Shown here one piece after another: positions 1 through 6,748 of a stretch of 16,772 nt of DNA (position 1 is its first letter; the number at the start of each line of letters is the position of its first letter). The translations under genes were made by a program, and so were the position numbers. Under the pieces are notes generated by a model, which saw only the letters and a program-made list of their open reading frames with translations, was not told the origin of the DNA and made no database searches. This stretch comes from JBBIRT01 sp037441725. Lineage in GTDB: Bacteria; Desulfobacterota; BSN033; UBA1163. Where the stretch lies: positions 1-16,772 of the forward strand of contig JBBIRT010000071.1 of assembly GCA_037441725.1 (NCBI GenBank). Direction: 5' to 3'.

Positions 1-216
1 ATTGTTGCCCTGGGAGCACGCTCTCAACTGACCCCTGTAATCTCTGCAAAGGCCGTTGAACTGGCTGTCTTAGCCAGGGTTCCCAAAGGGACAGAGCCAT
101 TGAATCGTGAGGCCCTCAGAGCAGGGATGAGGGTAGCCAGACAGTTGAAGAGGACACGGATGAAAAAGGAGGTTCCTTTTGAGATTCCCAAGGAAGACCT
201 TCTGGATGCCTACTGA
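1..216 (+). CDS. 2-oxoacid:ferredoxin oxidoreductase gamma subunit, C-terminal part
   Basis: This is the last 71 codons of a gene that begins before the window; the frame is open from base 1 to TGA at 214-216. The fragment begins IVALGARSQLTPVIS and later has VPKGTEPLN..ALRAGM. This matches the end of the gamma (KorC/PorG-like) subunit of pyruvate or 2-oxoglutarate:ferredoxin oxidoreductases, where a hydrophobic N-[MI]-VALGA strand is followed by a helix and a K-x-x-E-x-N-x-x-A-x-x-x-G segment. These enzymes decarboxylate 2-oxoacids to acyl-CoA and reduce ferredoxin in the cytoplasm of anaerobes. The alpha and beta subunits, if clustered, would lie to the left. The substrate (pyruvate, 2-oxoglutarate or branched-chain) cannot be told from the tail. 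The family call is by recognition of the pattern only. Confidence 0.72.
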   Translation: MVALGARSQLTPVISAKAVELAVLARVPKGTEPLNREALRAGMRVARQLKRTRMKKEVPFEIPKEDLLDAY

Positions 217-283
217 TCATGGATACCTAATCTGAACCATTCAAAGTCTCAAATAGAAATCAATCAATGTAGGAGATGCCTGA

Positions 284-916
284 ATGAGAGACTCGTATGG
301 GATGAAGAGAAATTTGCTTCTCTATAAAATCACGAAGAGGATGGCCCAGATCGTCTTTTCTATTTTTTATCGGATTAAAAAGACACAAGAGGTCATCCAT
401 TTAGAAAAAGGGCCAATGGTTATTCTCCCCAAACATCAATACTGGACGGATATTCCAATTATTAGCCTTTCCTTTCAGCCATTCCTATATTTTGTAGCCA
501 AAAAGGAGCTTTTCAAATATCCTTTGATTCGGGGTTATCTTGCCTGTCTGGGTGGTCTGCCCGTGGATCGAAAGAGAACGATTCGAACCTTCAACTCTTT
601 TAAAACCCTTCTTTCCCTATTGAAAAAAGGGGAAAGGGTGGTCATCTTCCCTGAGGGGACCTATTTTCGAAGAGAGGTGGGGAGAGGGAAAGTCAGGCTT
701 CTTCAGATGATTTTAAGATGGCAATCTGAAATCGGGGGGAACATTCCTTTTATTCCTGTGGGGATTCGATATGGTCAAAGATCTCGCTGGAGGAGAGAAG
801 TGGAGGTGTGCATTGGCAAGCCCCTTTATGCAAAGAAAGAGTCAGAAGCCCACACCTTGATTCGTCAAGCCATGGAGGAGATCGGTCGCCTCAGTCGTAT
901 ACCCAAATGGTCTTAG
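284..916 (+). CDS. 1-acylglycerol-3-phosphate O-acyltransferase family protein (PlsC-like)
   Basis: This 210-residue protein has the ordered motifs of the PlsC/LPLAT acyltransferase fold. The catalytic HX4D motif is H51-QYWT-D56, a GGLPVDR block lies at 90-96, FPEGT at 122-126 and a hydrophobic FIPVGIRYG strand near 156-164. Such enzymes move an acyl chain from acyl-CoA or acyl-ACP to lysophosphatidate or a related lipid acceptor at the inner membrane face. There is no obvious transmembrane helix; a short amphipathic stretch (about 11-30) could bind the membrane. The start at 284 is supported by AGGAG at 271-275, eight bases upstream; an ATG at 302 has no such site. At 210 residues it is a little shorter than typical PlsC (about 240). 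The acceptor lipid is uncertain: it could act in phospholipid synthesis or on another acyl acceptor. Confidence 0.85.
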   Translation: MRDSYGMKRNLLLYKITKRMAQIVFSIFYRIKKTQEVIHLEKGPMVILPKHQYWTDIPIISLSFQPFLYFVAKKELFKYPLIRGYLACLGGLPVDRKRTIRTFNSFKTLLSLLKKGERVVIFPEGTYFRREVGRGKVRLLQMILRWQSEIGGNIPFIPVGIRYGQRSRWRREVEVCIGKPLYAKKESEAHTLIRQAMEEIGRLSRIPKWS

Positions 917-978
917 TGGATTTTGGTAGGTGGGTTGGGGGATTATCTTAACATTTTGAATTTCAATAGGAGGTTATT

Positions 979-1173
979 ATGCCAAGGCGTGAGAGGGATC
1001 GAGAGTTAGCGAGAAGGAGAAAACGGAGGGAAAAAAGGAGAAAGCTTCGTGCCAAAGGACTTTTAGCCTCTCCTCCATCGAACCTCAAAATGAGTGAGGA
1101 GAAAAGATTTGAAAAGATTGAAAAAAAAGGAGATTCTCAAGAAGCCATCGAGAAGGGTCCTGACGGAAATTGA
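979..1173 (+). CDS. Small highly basic protein of unknown function
   Basis: This is a 64-residue product. Residues 2-27 are almost entirely Arg, Lys and Glu with few hydrophobic residues (it starts MPRRERDRELARRRKRREKR), predicting a single charged helix. The second half (from about 34) is a Lys/Glu-rich, probably disordered tail. An excellent ribosome-binding site, AGGAGGTT at 968-975, sits five bases before the ATG and argues that this is translated. I recall similar short R-E-R-x-R-E-L-x-R-R-R-x-R-R proteins in other bacteria, but I cannot name a function. RNA or ribosome association would be a guess from charge alone. It lies 62 bp after the acyltransferase gene on the same strand and may be cotranscribed with it. 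Confidence 0.72.
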   Translation: MPRRERDRELARRRKRREKRRKLRAKGLLASPPSNLKMSEEKRFEKIEKKGDSQEAIEKGPDGN

Positions 1174-1207
1174 AGCCTTATAAAAGAGAGAGTCATCTTA
1201 GGGATCT

Positions 1208-1237
1208 TATCGAAGGGGGTTTTTAAGGAATTCGATA
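1208..1237. terminator. Possible hairpin between convergent genes
   Basis: TATCGAA (1208-1214) and TTCGATA (1231-1237) form a 7-bp inverted repeat around a 16-base loop that contains GGGGG and TTTTT. It sits where the small basic gene and panC converge; the right arm lies inside the last panC codons. There is no T-tract after either side, so classical intrinsic termination is weakly supported. Confidence 0.25.
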
Positions 1238-2071
1238 GAGGATGTTATCAATCAACCTGGTCCTGCCCAAATAGGCAGCCAAGGCAATGATGACATCCCC
1301 TTCGATTTGATCCACTTCCTTTAACGTATAAGCATCACAGATTTGGATATAGTCTATCCTAAGAAGAGGCTCTGATTGAAGGATTTCTCTTATTTCACGA
1401 ATAATGGGATCTGCCTTTCGAACCCCTTGTTGAAGTCGTTCCTTCGCCCTTTGGAGAGATTGATAGAGAGTACAGGCGGCCTTCCTCTCCTCCGGCAGGA
1501 GGTAAGCATTTCGAGAACTCATGGCCAGACCATCGGGTTCACGGATGGTGGGCATTCCGACAATTTCCACGCTCATATGGAGATCTTTCACCATCTGCTT
1601 TACCGTAATCAGTTGCTGATAGTCTTTTTCTCCAAAAATGGCTAAATGAGGCATCACAATTTCAAAGAGCATTAGAACCACAGTGGTGACTCCTTGAAAA
1701 TGGTTCGGCCTTGACCTTCCGCATAGATTCTGGGTTACCCTTTCGACCCGAACAATGGTTTGGTGATCGGGGGGATACATTTCCTCAATCTCAGGGACGA
1801 AGAGCACATCTACCCCCACCTCCTCTGCCATCTTTCGATCTCTTTCGAAATCCCTCGGGTAATGTTGGAAGTCCTCATTAGGACCGAATTGGGTAGGATT
1901 GACAAATAAACTGACCACCAAAAGGTCCCCTCTTCTTCGACCTTCTCGCATGAGGCTGAGATGGCCTTCATGAAAATACCCCATCGTCGGAACAAAGGCA
2001 ATGAGGTTGCCAGCCTTTCTTGCCTTTGAAGATAGGTCTTTCATCTCTTGGATCGTCTTAATGACTTTCAT
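1223..2071 (-). CDS. panC: Pantothenate synthetase (pantoate--beta-alanine ligase)
   Basis: PanC condenses pantoate and beta-alanine with ATP to give pantothenate, the precursor of coenzyme A, in the cytoplasm. The 282-residue product has the family's usual length and landmarks: PTMGYFHEGH at 28-37 (HIGH-like nucleotide site H34-EG-H37), FVNPTQFGPNEDFQHYPR at 56-73, GEKDYQQL at 147-154 and the KMSKS-like LAMSSRN at 182-188. The more usual PTMG-[AN]-LHEGH is PTMGYFHEGH here, a conservative change. The ATG at 2071 has only a short GGA five bases upstream, but lies 18 bp after the kinase stop, so translational coupling is likely. It is the last gene of the proC - kinase - panC cluster. panB and panD are not in the window. 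Confidence 0.96.
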   Translation of the reverse strand: MKVIKTIQEMKDLSSKARKAGNLIAFVPTMGYFHEGHLSLMREGRRRGDLLVVSLFVNPTQFGPNEDFQHYPRDFERDRKMAEEVGVDVLFVPEIEEMYPPDHQTIVRVERVTQNLCGRSRPNHFQGVTTVVLMLFEIVMPHLAIFGEKDYQQLITVKQMVKDLHMSVEIVGMPTIREPDGLAMSSRNAYLLPEERKAACTLYQSLQRAKERLQQGVRKADPIIREIREILQSEPLLRIDYIQICDAYTLKEVDQIEGDVIIALAAYLGRTRLIDNILYRIP

Positions 2072-2089
2072 TTTTCCATTCAGTAGGAT

Positions 2090-2722
2090 CTATCTATTTT
2101 TTGGAATAAAATACCAGGTCCCCTTTTTCATCTGTTTGATTTCTCGAACCAATTGGTGGAGATCTTCTTTTCGGTTGACAAAATCGATCTCATTGGTATC
2201 TACAACCAACAAGGGGGTCTGGTCAAAGTGGAAAAAGTAATGGTTGTATGCCTCAATCAATGTCTTTAAATAATCGATTTCAATCTCTTTTTCATAATGG
2301 ATATTTCGCGTTTTGATTCGATGAAACAATACCTCTGGTTTAGCTTGTAAGAAGATGACCAGATCTGGAGAAGAGACTTGACCATTTAATAAGTGGAAAA
2401 CCTGTTCATAAAGGGCAAGCTCTGCATCATTTAAGTTAATGGAGGCAAATATTCGGTCTTTGTCAAAGAGATAATCGCAAATAGTCACCTGATTGAAAAG
2501 GTCGAGCTGGGTCATCTCCTTTTGCTGTTGGAAACGATTCAGAAGGAAGAAGATTTGGGTTTGGAACGCATATTTTTCTCGATCCTCATAAAAATAAGGG
2601 AGGAAGGGGTTTTCCTCTGCCTTTTCTAAAATACATCGAGCATTAAATTCTTTGGCTAAAAGTTTTGCAAGACTTGTCTTTCCCACTCCGATCGGCCCCT
2701 CAATGACGATGTATCGGAACAT
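2090..2722 (-). CDS. Deoxynucleoside kinase (dAdo/dGuo kinase family)
   Basis: This 210-residue P-loop kinase phosphorylates deoxyribonucleosides for salvage. The Walker A motif GPIGVGKT is at 9-16, the substrate-side EENPF at 36-40, the DYLFDKDRIFA segment (family pattern D-Y-x-F-x-K-D-R-x-F-A) at 83-93, and an Arg-rich LID (RIKTRN) at 135-140. The pattern best fits the bacterial dGK/dAK branch rather than thymidine kinase or dephospho-CoA kinase; the preferred base cannot be read from sequence. It lies 52 bp downstream of proC. That gap contains a 6-bp inverted repeat (CCTCCA at 2749-2754 with TGGAGG at 2769-2774), which may process or attenuate the message. The ribosome-binding site is weak (AAGAGAG). 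In related bacteria, as I recall, this kinase often neighbours pantothenate and folate genes. Confidence 0.88.
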   Translation of the reverse strand: MFRYIVIEGPIGVGKTSLAKLLAKEFNARCILEKAEENPFLPYFYEDREKYAFQTQIFFLLNRFQQQKEMTQLDLFNQVTICDYLFDKDRIFASINLNDAELALYEQVFHLLNGQVSSPDLVIFLQAKPEVLFHRIKTRNIHYEKEIEIDYLKTLIEAYNHYFFHFDQTPLLVVDTNEIDFVNRKEDLHQLVREIKQMKKGTWYFIPKNR

Positions 2723-2774
2723 ATTCTCTCTTAATCCTTAAATCTCATCCTCCAATTCTTTTCGTCGGTGGAGG

Positions 2775-3599
2775 TTAGGGTTTCATCCTTTCACCCAATT
2801 CCTTAGATTTTTGAGTGGCTGCAATCACTGCATCGATCAAGATTTTTCTTAGCCCCCCCTCTTCAAGTTTATAAAGTCCAGCAGCAGTGGTTCCCCCGGG
2901 AGAGGTGACCTTCTCACGAAGGAGGGCAGGATGTTCTCCCGTATGGGTGAGCAGTTTGACCGATCCCATCATTGTCTGGGTCACCAGGGTCATTGCTTGT
3001 TCTCGGGTCATTCCCAATAGAACGCCTGCATCCGTTAAGGCCTCAATCATCAGAAAGACATAAGCCGGTCCGCTACCGCTCAGACCCGTGACGGCATCCA
3101 ATAGGGACTCTGAAATGGTAATTGATCTCCCAACACAATCAAAGATCGTTTTGACTAAATAGAGATCTTCTTCTGTGGCTAAGCTCCCTGGGGCAATAGC
3201 CGAGGCTCCTTCTTGAACCAAGACGTTAATATTGGGCATGACCCGAATCATCCGAAGCTGTTTTCGGGCATAGGCTTCGATGACCAGAAGAGGTACACCC
3301 GCAGCAATCGAAATGAGAAGCTTTGAGGCATCTAAGGAGTCTGCTATCTCTTCGATCACCTCCTTCATCGATTGCGGCTTAATGCATAATAAGATAGGAT
3401 CGCATTGGGAAAGCAAGTGATTATTTCCCTTTGCCTTCTTAATCCCGTACTTCTTTTGAACAAACTTCAGCCTTTCTCCATTTACGTCATAGGCCATCAT
3501 CTGCTCAGGGAGGATAAACTTAGCCTTGATCAAACTAGCGATCAGGATTTCACCCATATGGCCTGTTCCGATAAAACCGATCACTCTATCTTTTTTCAT
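2775..3599 (-). CDS. proC: Pyrroline-5-carboxylate reductase
   Basis: ProC reduces 1-pyrroline-5-carboxylate to L-proline with NAD(P)H, the last step of proline synthesis. The 274-residue product has the N-terminal Rossmann dinucleotide motif G11-TG-H-M-G16, the MPNIN loop at 121-125, SGSGPAY at 174-180 and the C-terminal signature region 223-242 (HPALLREKVTSPGGTTAAGL). Its length is normal for the family and no key motif is missing. The start at 3599 is supported by GGAGG (complement of 3606-3610) six bases upstream. It is first in the leftward cluster with the deoxynucleoside kinase and panC and is divergent from the histidine kinase. I see no convincing -35/-10 pair for it. Confidence 0.96.
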   Translation of the reverse strand: MKKDRVIGFIGTGHMGEILIASLIKAKFILPEQMMAYDVNGERLKFVQKKYGIKKAKGNNHLLSQCDPILLCIKPQSMKEVIEEIADSLDASKLLISIAAGVPLLVIEAYARKQLRMIRVMPNINVLVQEGASAIAPGSLATEEDLYLVKTIFDCVGRSITISESLLDAVTGLSGSGPAYVFLMIEALTDAGVLLGMTREQAMTLVTQTMMGSVKLLTHTGEHPALLREKVTSPGGTTAAGLYKLEEGGLRKILIDAVIAATQKSKELGERMKP

Positions 3600-3763
3600 T
3601 CCTTTCCTCCACCCATTTTTTCCCTTTGTGTTAAAGGATCCTGTCGAATTTAATATCTATGTTCCCCTAAGAAAAGTCCATTTCCAATATTTAAGGAGTC
3701 CTTTCTACCCCCAAATGGATTTCCCTGACAAGGGTCTCCGGTGAAAGGTTCAACCGATCTAAA

Positions 3764-3777
3764 CATTAAATTTAATG
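3764..3777. repeat. 14-bp perfect palindrome in divergent intergenic region
   Basis: CATTAAATTTAATG is a perfect 14-bp palindrome. It lies about 165 bp upstream of proC and 60 bp upstream of the -35 box of the kinase promoter. The position suits an operator serving either gene, but AT-rich palindromes also arise by chance. Confidence 0.35.
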
Positions 3778-3836
3778 AAATGACAAGCTTTATTGTCTCT
3801 TTTTTAACATACTCCCCTCTCTTTTTCTATTAAAAA

Positions 3837-3865
3837 TTGACACCCATTTCAAGAGTGAGTATAAA
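3837..3865 (+). promoter_or_regulatory. Sigma-70-type promoter of the histidine kinase gene
   Basis: A consensus -35 TTGACA (3837-3842), 17-base spacer and -10 TATAAA (3860-3865) predict a transcript start near 3872 and a leader of about 90 bases. The leader contains an imperfect hairpin (CTCC at 3883-3886 with GGAG at 3903-3906, central CCAATTGG). Confidence 0.75.
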
Positions 3866-3944
3866 ATGGAATAATAGCTATGCTCCCATTCCAATTGGGG
3901 AAGGAGTATCATAGGTTAGTCCCTTAGTGGTCTAAATGACATGA

Positions 3945-3955
3945 AGGAGGAGGGG
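3945..3955 (+). promoter_or_regulatory. Ribosome-binding site that sets the kinase start at 3962
   Basis: AGGAGGAGGGG lies six bases before the ATG at 3962. The upstream in-frame ATG at 3941 precedes this purine run and has no Shine-Dalgarno sequence of its own, so the longer reading frame is unlikely to be the translated one. Confidence 0.75.
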
Positions 3956-3961
3956 TGGAGA

Positions 3962-6298
3962 ATGGAGCAGGAGATTCATGATGAGGCATTGAAGAAGAGG
4001 CTTTATGAACTTGAAAAGAAGGTTAAAGAATATGAGCAGAGAGACTCAAGGGAACCCTTCCAAGAGGTGATCAAACGTCTGGAGAAGATTGCCGAGATGG
4101 GGGATGACGGGATCATCGTTTTTAATGAGGATTATAAGATTGAATTTGCTAACACGGTTGCCTCTGAACTCACCGGATATCCCAAAGAGAGATTGATAGG
4201 GATGGATTTTCGATGGCTTTTAAACGAAAGAGACGTTGGCTATCTTGCCCAGATGCATTCAGAAGTGGGTGTCGATGAGAATAAAAGAGTTTGCACTGAA
4301 ATGGAAATTTTAACCGAAAAGGGTCTCAAACGGGATGCAGAGGTCTGTATCTCCATAGCAGAAAAGGAGAAGGGTAAAGTTGAGACCTATGCCTATTTAA
4401 GGGATATCACAGAAAGAAAACGAATGGAGAGGGAGGTTCGAGAGGCTAACAAACGCTTTGAGAAGATTGCCGAGATGGGAGAGGATGGGATCATTGTTTT
4501 CAATGAAGATTCACGAATCGAATTTGCAAATCAGAAGGCCTCTGAAATCACAGGCCTGCCCAAAGAACAGATTATTGGTCAAGAATTTTTCTCTTTAATC
4601 GGAAAAAGGGACGAAGAGTTTCTGGAAGAAATGGTGACGCGAGGCGAAGGAATGGGAGAGAAGGTTTGTACGGAAATGTCTCTACATACCCTTAAGGGTG
4701 AGGTCAAAGAGACCGAGGTATGTATTGCTCCAGCCAGGTCCGAGGATGGAAGAATTAAAACTTATGCCTATCTCCGGGATATTACGGAAAGAAAGAAGTT
4801 TGAAAAAGATTTAAGAGAATCAGAGGAAAAATATCGAAATCTCTTTGAAAGGGTCAGACATGGCCTCTTCATCAGTACAAAAGAAGGTCGATTTCTTGAT
4901 TGCAATCAGGCCATGTGGGGATTACTTGGGTATCAGAGTAAAGAGGAATTTTTAAAGATTGATATCACTCATGATCTCTATGTGAATCCAGAAGATCGAA
5001 AGAAGTTTCAGGATTGGGTTGAAAAGACAGGATTTGTAAAGGATTTTGAGGTAGAGTTCAAGAAAAAGAATGGTGAAAAGATCACGGTTCTCCTCTCTGC
5101 AGATGCCAAGAGAGATGAAAGGGGGATAATCATTGGATATGAAGGGATCAATATCGATATTACGGAACGAAAGAGGATGGAAAGAGAGTTGAAAGAGGCT
5201 AATGAATTTTTAATGAATCTGATCGAAGACTCTGTGGATGGCATTATTGTCACAGATATGAAAGGAGATATACTTATCTTTAACAAGGGAGCAGAAAACC
5301 TCCTGGGATATAAAGCAGAAGAGGTGGTCGGAAAGATGAACATCCGAAGCATCTATCCCCCAGGGGTGGCTAAGGAGGTCATGCAAAAATTGAGGGGGCC
5401 TGATTTTGGGGGGGTTGGAAAATTGACCTCCTTTCCCATTCTTCATCGAAGAAAGGATGGGGAGCTCATTGAAGGGGATCTCTCAGCTTCCATTATCTAC
5501 GATGAGAAAGGGAATGAGATTGCCAGCATTGGTATTTTTAAAGATCTGAGGGAAAGATTGAGGATCGAAAGGGAGCTTCAGAAGATGCAGGAGGCCCTTC
5601 TTCAATCTGAAAAATTAGCTGCCATGGGAAGGCTTACCTCTCAGATTGCACATGAGTTGAATAATCCCATTTATGGGATCATGAATACCTTGGAACTGCT
5701 TAAGACCGAAATTCCTCCAGAGAGTAAGAGGAGAAGGATTCTTGAACTATCCCTCTCAGAAACCCAGAGGCTTGCCGAGATGCTTCGGAACATGCTGAGC
5801 TTCTCAAAACCTGAGGAGGAAAAGCGAAGGCCTGTTAAGATCAATGAGCTCATTGAGGGAATATTATTGGTCATGGAGAAACAGATGAGAGAATCGAATA
5901 TTAAAGTAGAGACCTTTCTTGATCCAAATCTCCCTGAGATCATGGCCTCCACCAATCAGATGAGACAAGTCATGCTCAATATATTAAAGAATGCAAAAGA
6001 GGCCATGCCTAACGGTGGAACATTGATTATCAAAACGGTTAGGGAAGAGGATAAGATTTCGATTTTTATTAAAGATTCTGGAGTGGGTATTCCAGATCAA
6101 AACAAGGACAAAGTGTTCGAAGCCTTTTTTACCACCAAACAGAAGGTAAAGGGGGTCGGATTAGGGCTTTCTGTCTGTTATGGAATTATTAAAGATCATC
6201 AAGGTGAGATCAAGGTGGAGAGCGAAGAAGGAAAGGGAGCCACCTTCATTATCACCTTACCCATTGAGAGCTCAAATAGGCCTCATCAATTTTCATAG
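3962..6298 (+). CDS. Soluble PAS-domain sensor histidine kinase (four PAS domains)
   Basis: This orphan histidine kinase (778 residues from the start at 3962) autophosphorylates on H564 and would pass phosphate to a response regulator not present nearby. Order of domains: short coiled coil (8-33), PAS1 (about 40-152), PAS2 (165-277), PAS3 (288-402), PAS4 (415-533), dimerisation/phosphoacceptor region with IAHELNNP (562-569), and an HATPase domain with N-box NILKNAKEAM (from N673), DSGVGIP (from D705) and a GVGLGLS lid near 731-737. No transmembrane segment or signal peptide is visible, so it senses a cytoplasmic cue. PAS1 and PAS2 are clearly duplicated: both begin EKIAEMG.DGIIVFNED and both end TYAYLRDITERK. 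Each also carries two cysteines 18 residues apart (C111/C129; C236/C254) in VCTEM and EVCI. The ligand is unknown; heme, flavin or thiol-redox sensing are all open. Confidence 0.92.
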   Translation: MEQEIHDEALKKRLYELEKKVKEYEQRDSREPFQEVIKRLEKIAEMGDDGIIVFNEDYKIEFANTVASELTGYPKERLIGMDFRWLLNERDVGYLAQMHSEVGVDENKRVCTEMEILTEKGLKRDAEVCISIAEKEKGKVETYAYLRDITERKRMEREVREANKRFEKIAEMGEDGIIVFNEDSRIEFANQKASEITGLPKEQIIGQEFFSLIGKRDEEFLEEMVTRGEGMGEKVCTEMSLHTLKGEVKETEVCIAPARSEDGRIKTYAYLRDITERKKFEKDLRESEEKYRNLFERVRHGLFISTKEGRFLDCNQAMWGLLGYQSKEEFLKIDITHDLYVNPEDRKKFQDWVEKTGFVKDFEVEFKKKNGEKITVLLSADAKRDERGIIIGYEGINIDITERKRMERELKEANEFLMNLIEDSVDGIIVTDMKGDILIFNKGAENLLGYKAEEVVGKMNIRSIYPPGVAKEVMQKLRGPDFGGVGKLTSFPILHRRKDGELIEGDLSASIIYDEKGNEIASIGIFKDLRERLRIERELQKMQEALLQSEKLAAMGRLTSQIAHELNNPIYGIMNTLELLKTEIPPESKRRRILELSLSETQRLAEMLRNMLSFSKPEEEKRRPVKINELIEGILLVMEKQMRESNIKVETFLDPNLPEIMASTNQMRQVMLNILKNAKEAMPNGGTLIIKTVREEDKISIFIKDSGVGIPDQNKDKVFEAFFTTKQKVKGVGLGLSVCYGIIKDHQGEIKVESEEGKGATFIITLPIESSNRPHQFS

Positions 6299-6328
6299 AC
6301 CATTGTAGACGAAATTAAAAAAAGATGG

Positions 6329-6569
6329 AATATTTGTAATGCTTCACTTATTCAGGGAATTAGACAGGGATGTCGGAGAAAATTTTATAGCGGAAACCTC
6401 AGCTTGTCCCATAACTACAGAATTCCTTAAGCCATGGAAGGCAATGATTTGTTGGAGGATATAACTTTTATTCAACCCTTTTTGAAGGGCTCCGCTTTGT
6501 AAAATTTTCGGAGATATTCCTGCCTAATTCTAATAGGGTTCCCCAATTCAGTGAGGCATTACGAATATT
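6329..6569. mobile_element. MITE-like element with long imperfect terminal inverted repeats
   Basis: The two ends of this 241-bp stretch are inverted copies. From the left, AATATTTGTAATGCTTCACT at 6329-6348 matches the complement of the right end (AATATTCGTAATGCCTCACT). Further in, GAATTAG-C-AGG and GAAAATTTTA-AGCGGA (6357-6398) match the complement of 6487-6530. The arms differ by substitutions and a roughly 10-base indel, and surround a core of about 88 bp that holds a small CCCTT-TTTG-AAGGG hairpin (6476-6489). The outermost AATATT is itself palindromic and appears in the same orientation on both sides, so it could be a 6-bp target duplication. No coding frame of note is inside. This is the architecture of a non-autonomous miniature element; the parent transposase family is unknown. 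It fills most of the gap between the kinase gene and the acs promoter. Confidence 0.7.
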
Positions 6570-6638
6570 TTTATTATTATTTAATAAAAACAATAAGTTA
6601 AATTAGCTTATTCCAAATTAAAAATATCATAGAATTAA

Positions 6639-6667
6639 TTGACAAAAAGTATTTTTCTATTTATACA
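6639..6667 (+). promoter_or_regulatory. Promoter of acs
   Basis: TTGACA (6639-6644), 17-base spacer and TATACA (6662-6667) form a plausible sigma-70 promoter 82 bp upstream of the acs start codon, just outside the MITE-like element. The -35 is perfect; the -10 matches at four of six positions. Confidence 0.6.
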
Positions 6668-6697
6668 TTATGTGAAAAAATTCATTAATTAATCCAA

Positions 6698-6722
6698 ACC
6701 TAAGGATTCTGTTATCTTAGGT
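6698..6722 (+). promoter_or_regulatory. Inverted repeat in the acs leader
   Basis: ACCTAAG (6698-6704) and CTTAGGT (6716-6722) are a perfect 7-bp inverted repeat with an 11-base spacer, lying between the predicted transcript start and the ribosome-binding site AGGAGGT (6733-6739). It could be an operator or an mRNA hairpin limiting translation. It lacks a T-tract. Confidence 0.35.
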
Positions 6723-6748
6723 AATCTTTGAGAGGAGGTATTTAATCC

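Noticed and set aside
1376..1645. 89-codon + strand frame inside panC
   Set aside because: It is antisense to an intact, motif-complete panC and has no start signal.
3405..3744. Two + strand frames over the proC start and intergenic region
   Set aside because: Their first halves are antisense to proC, and neither has a ribosome-binding site or protein-like pattern.
3880..3927. 15-codon frame in the kinase leader
   Set aside because: No Shine-Dalgarno sequence and no recognisable leader-peptide pattern such as runs of one amino acid.
3941..3961. Upstream ATG giving a 785-residue kinase
   Set aside because: It has no ribosome-binding site, and the purine run AGGAGGAGGGG lies inside this extension at ideal distance from the ATG at 3962.
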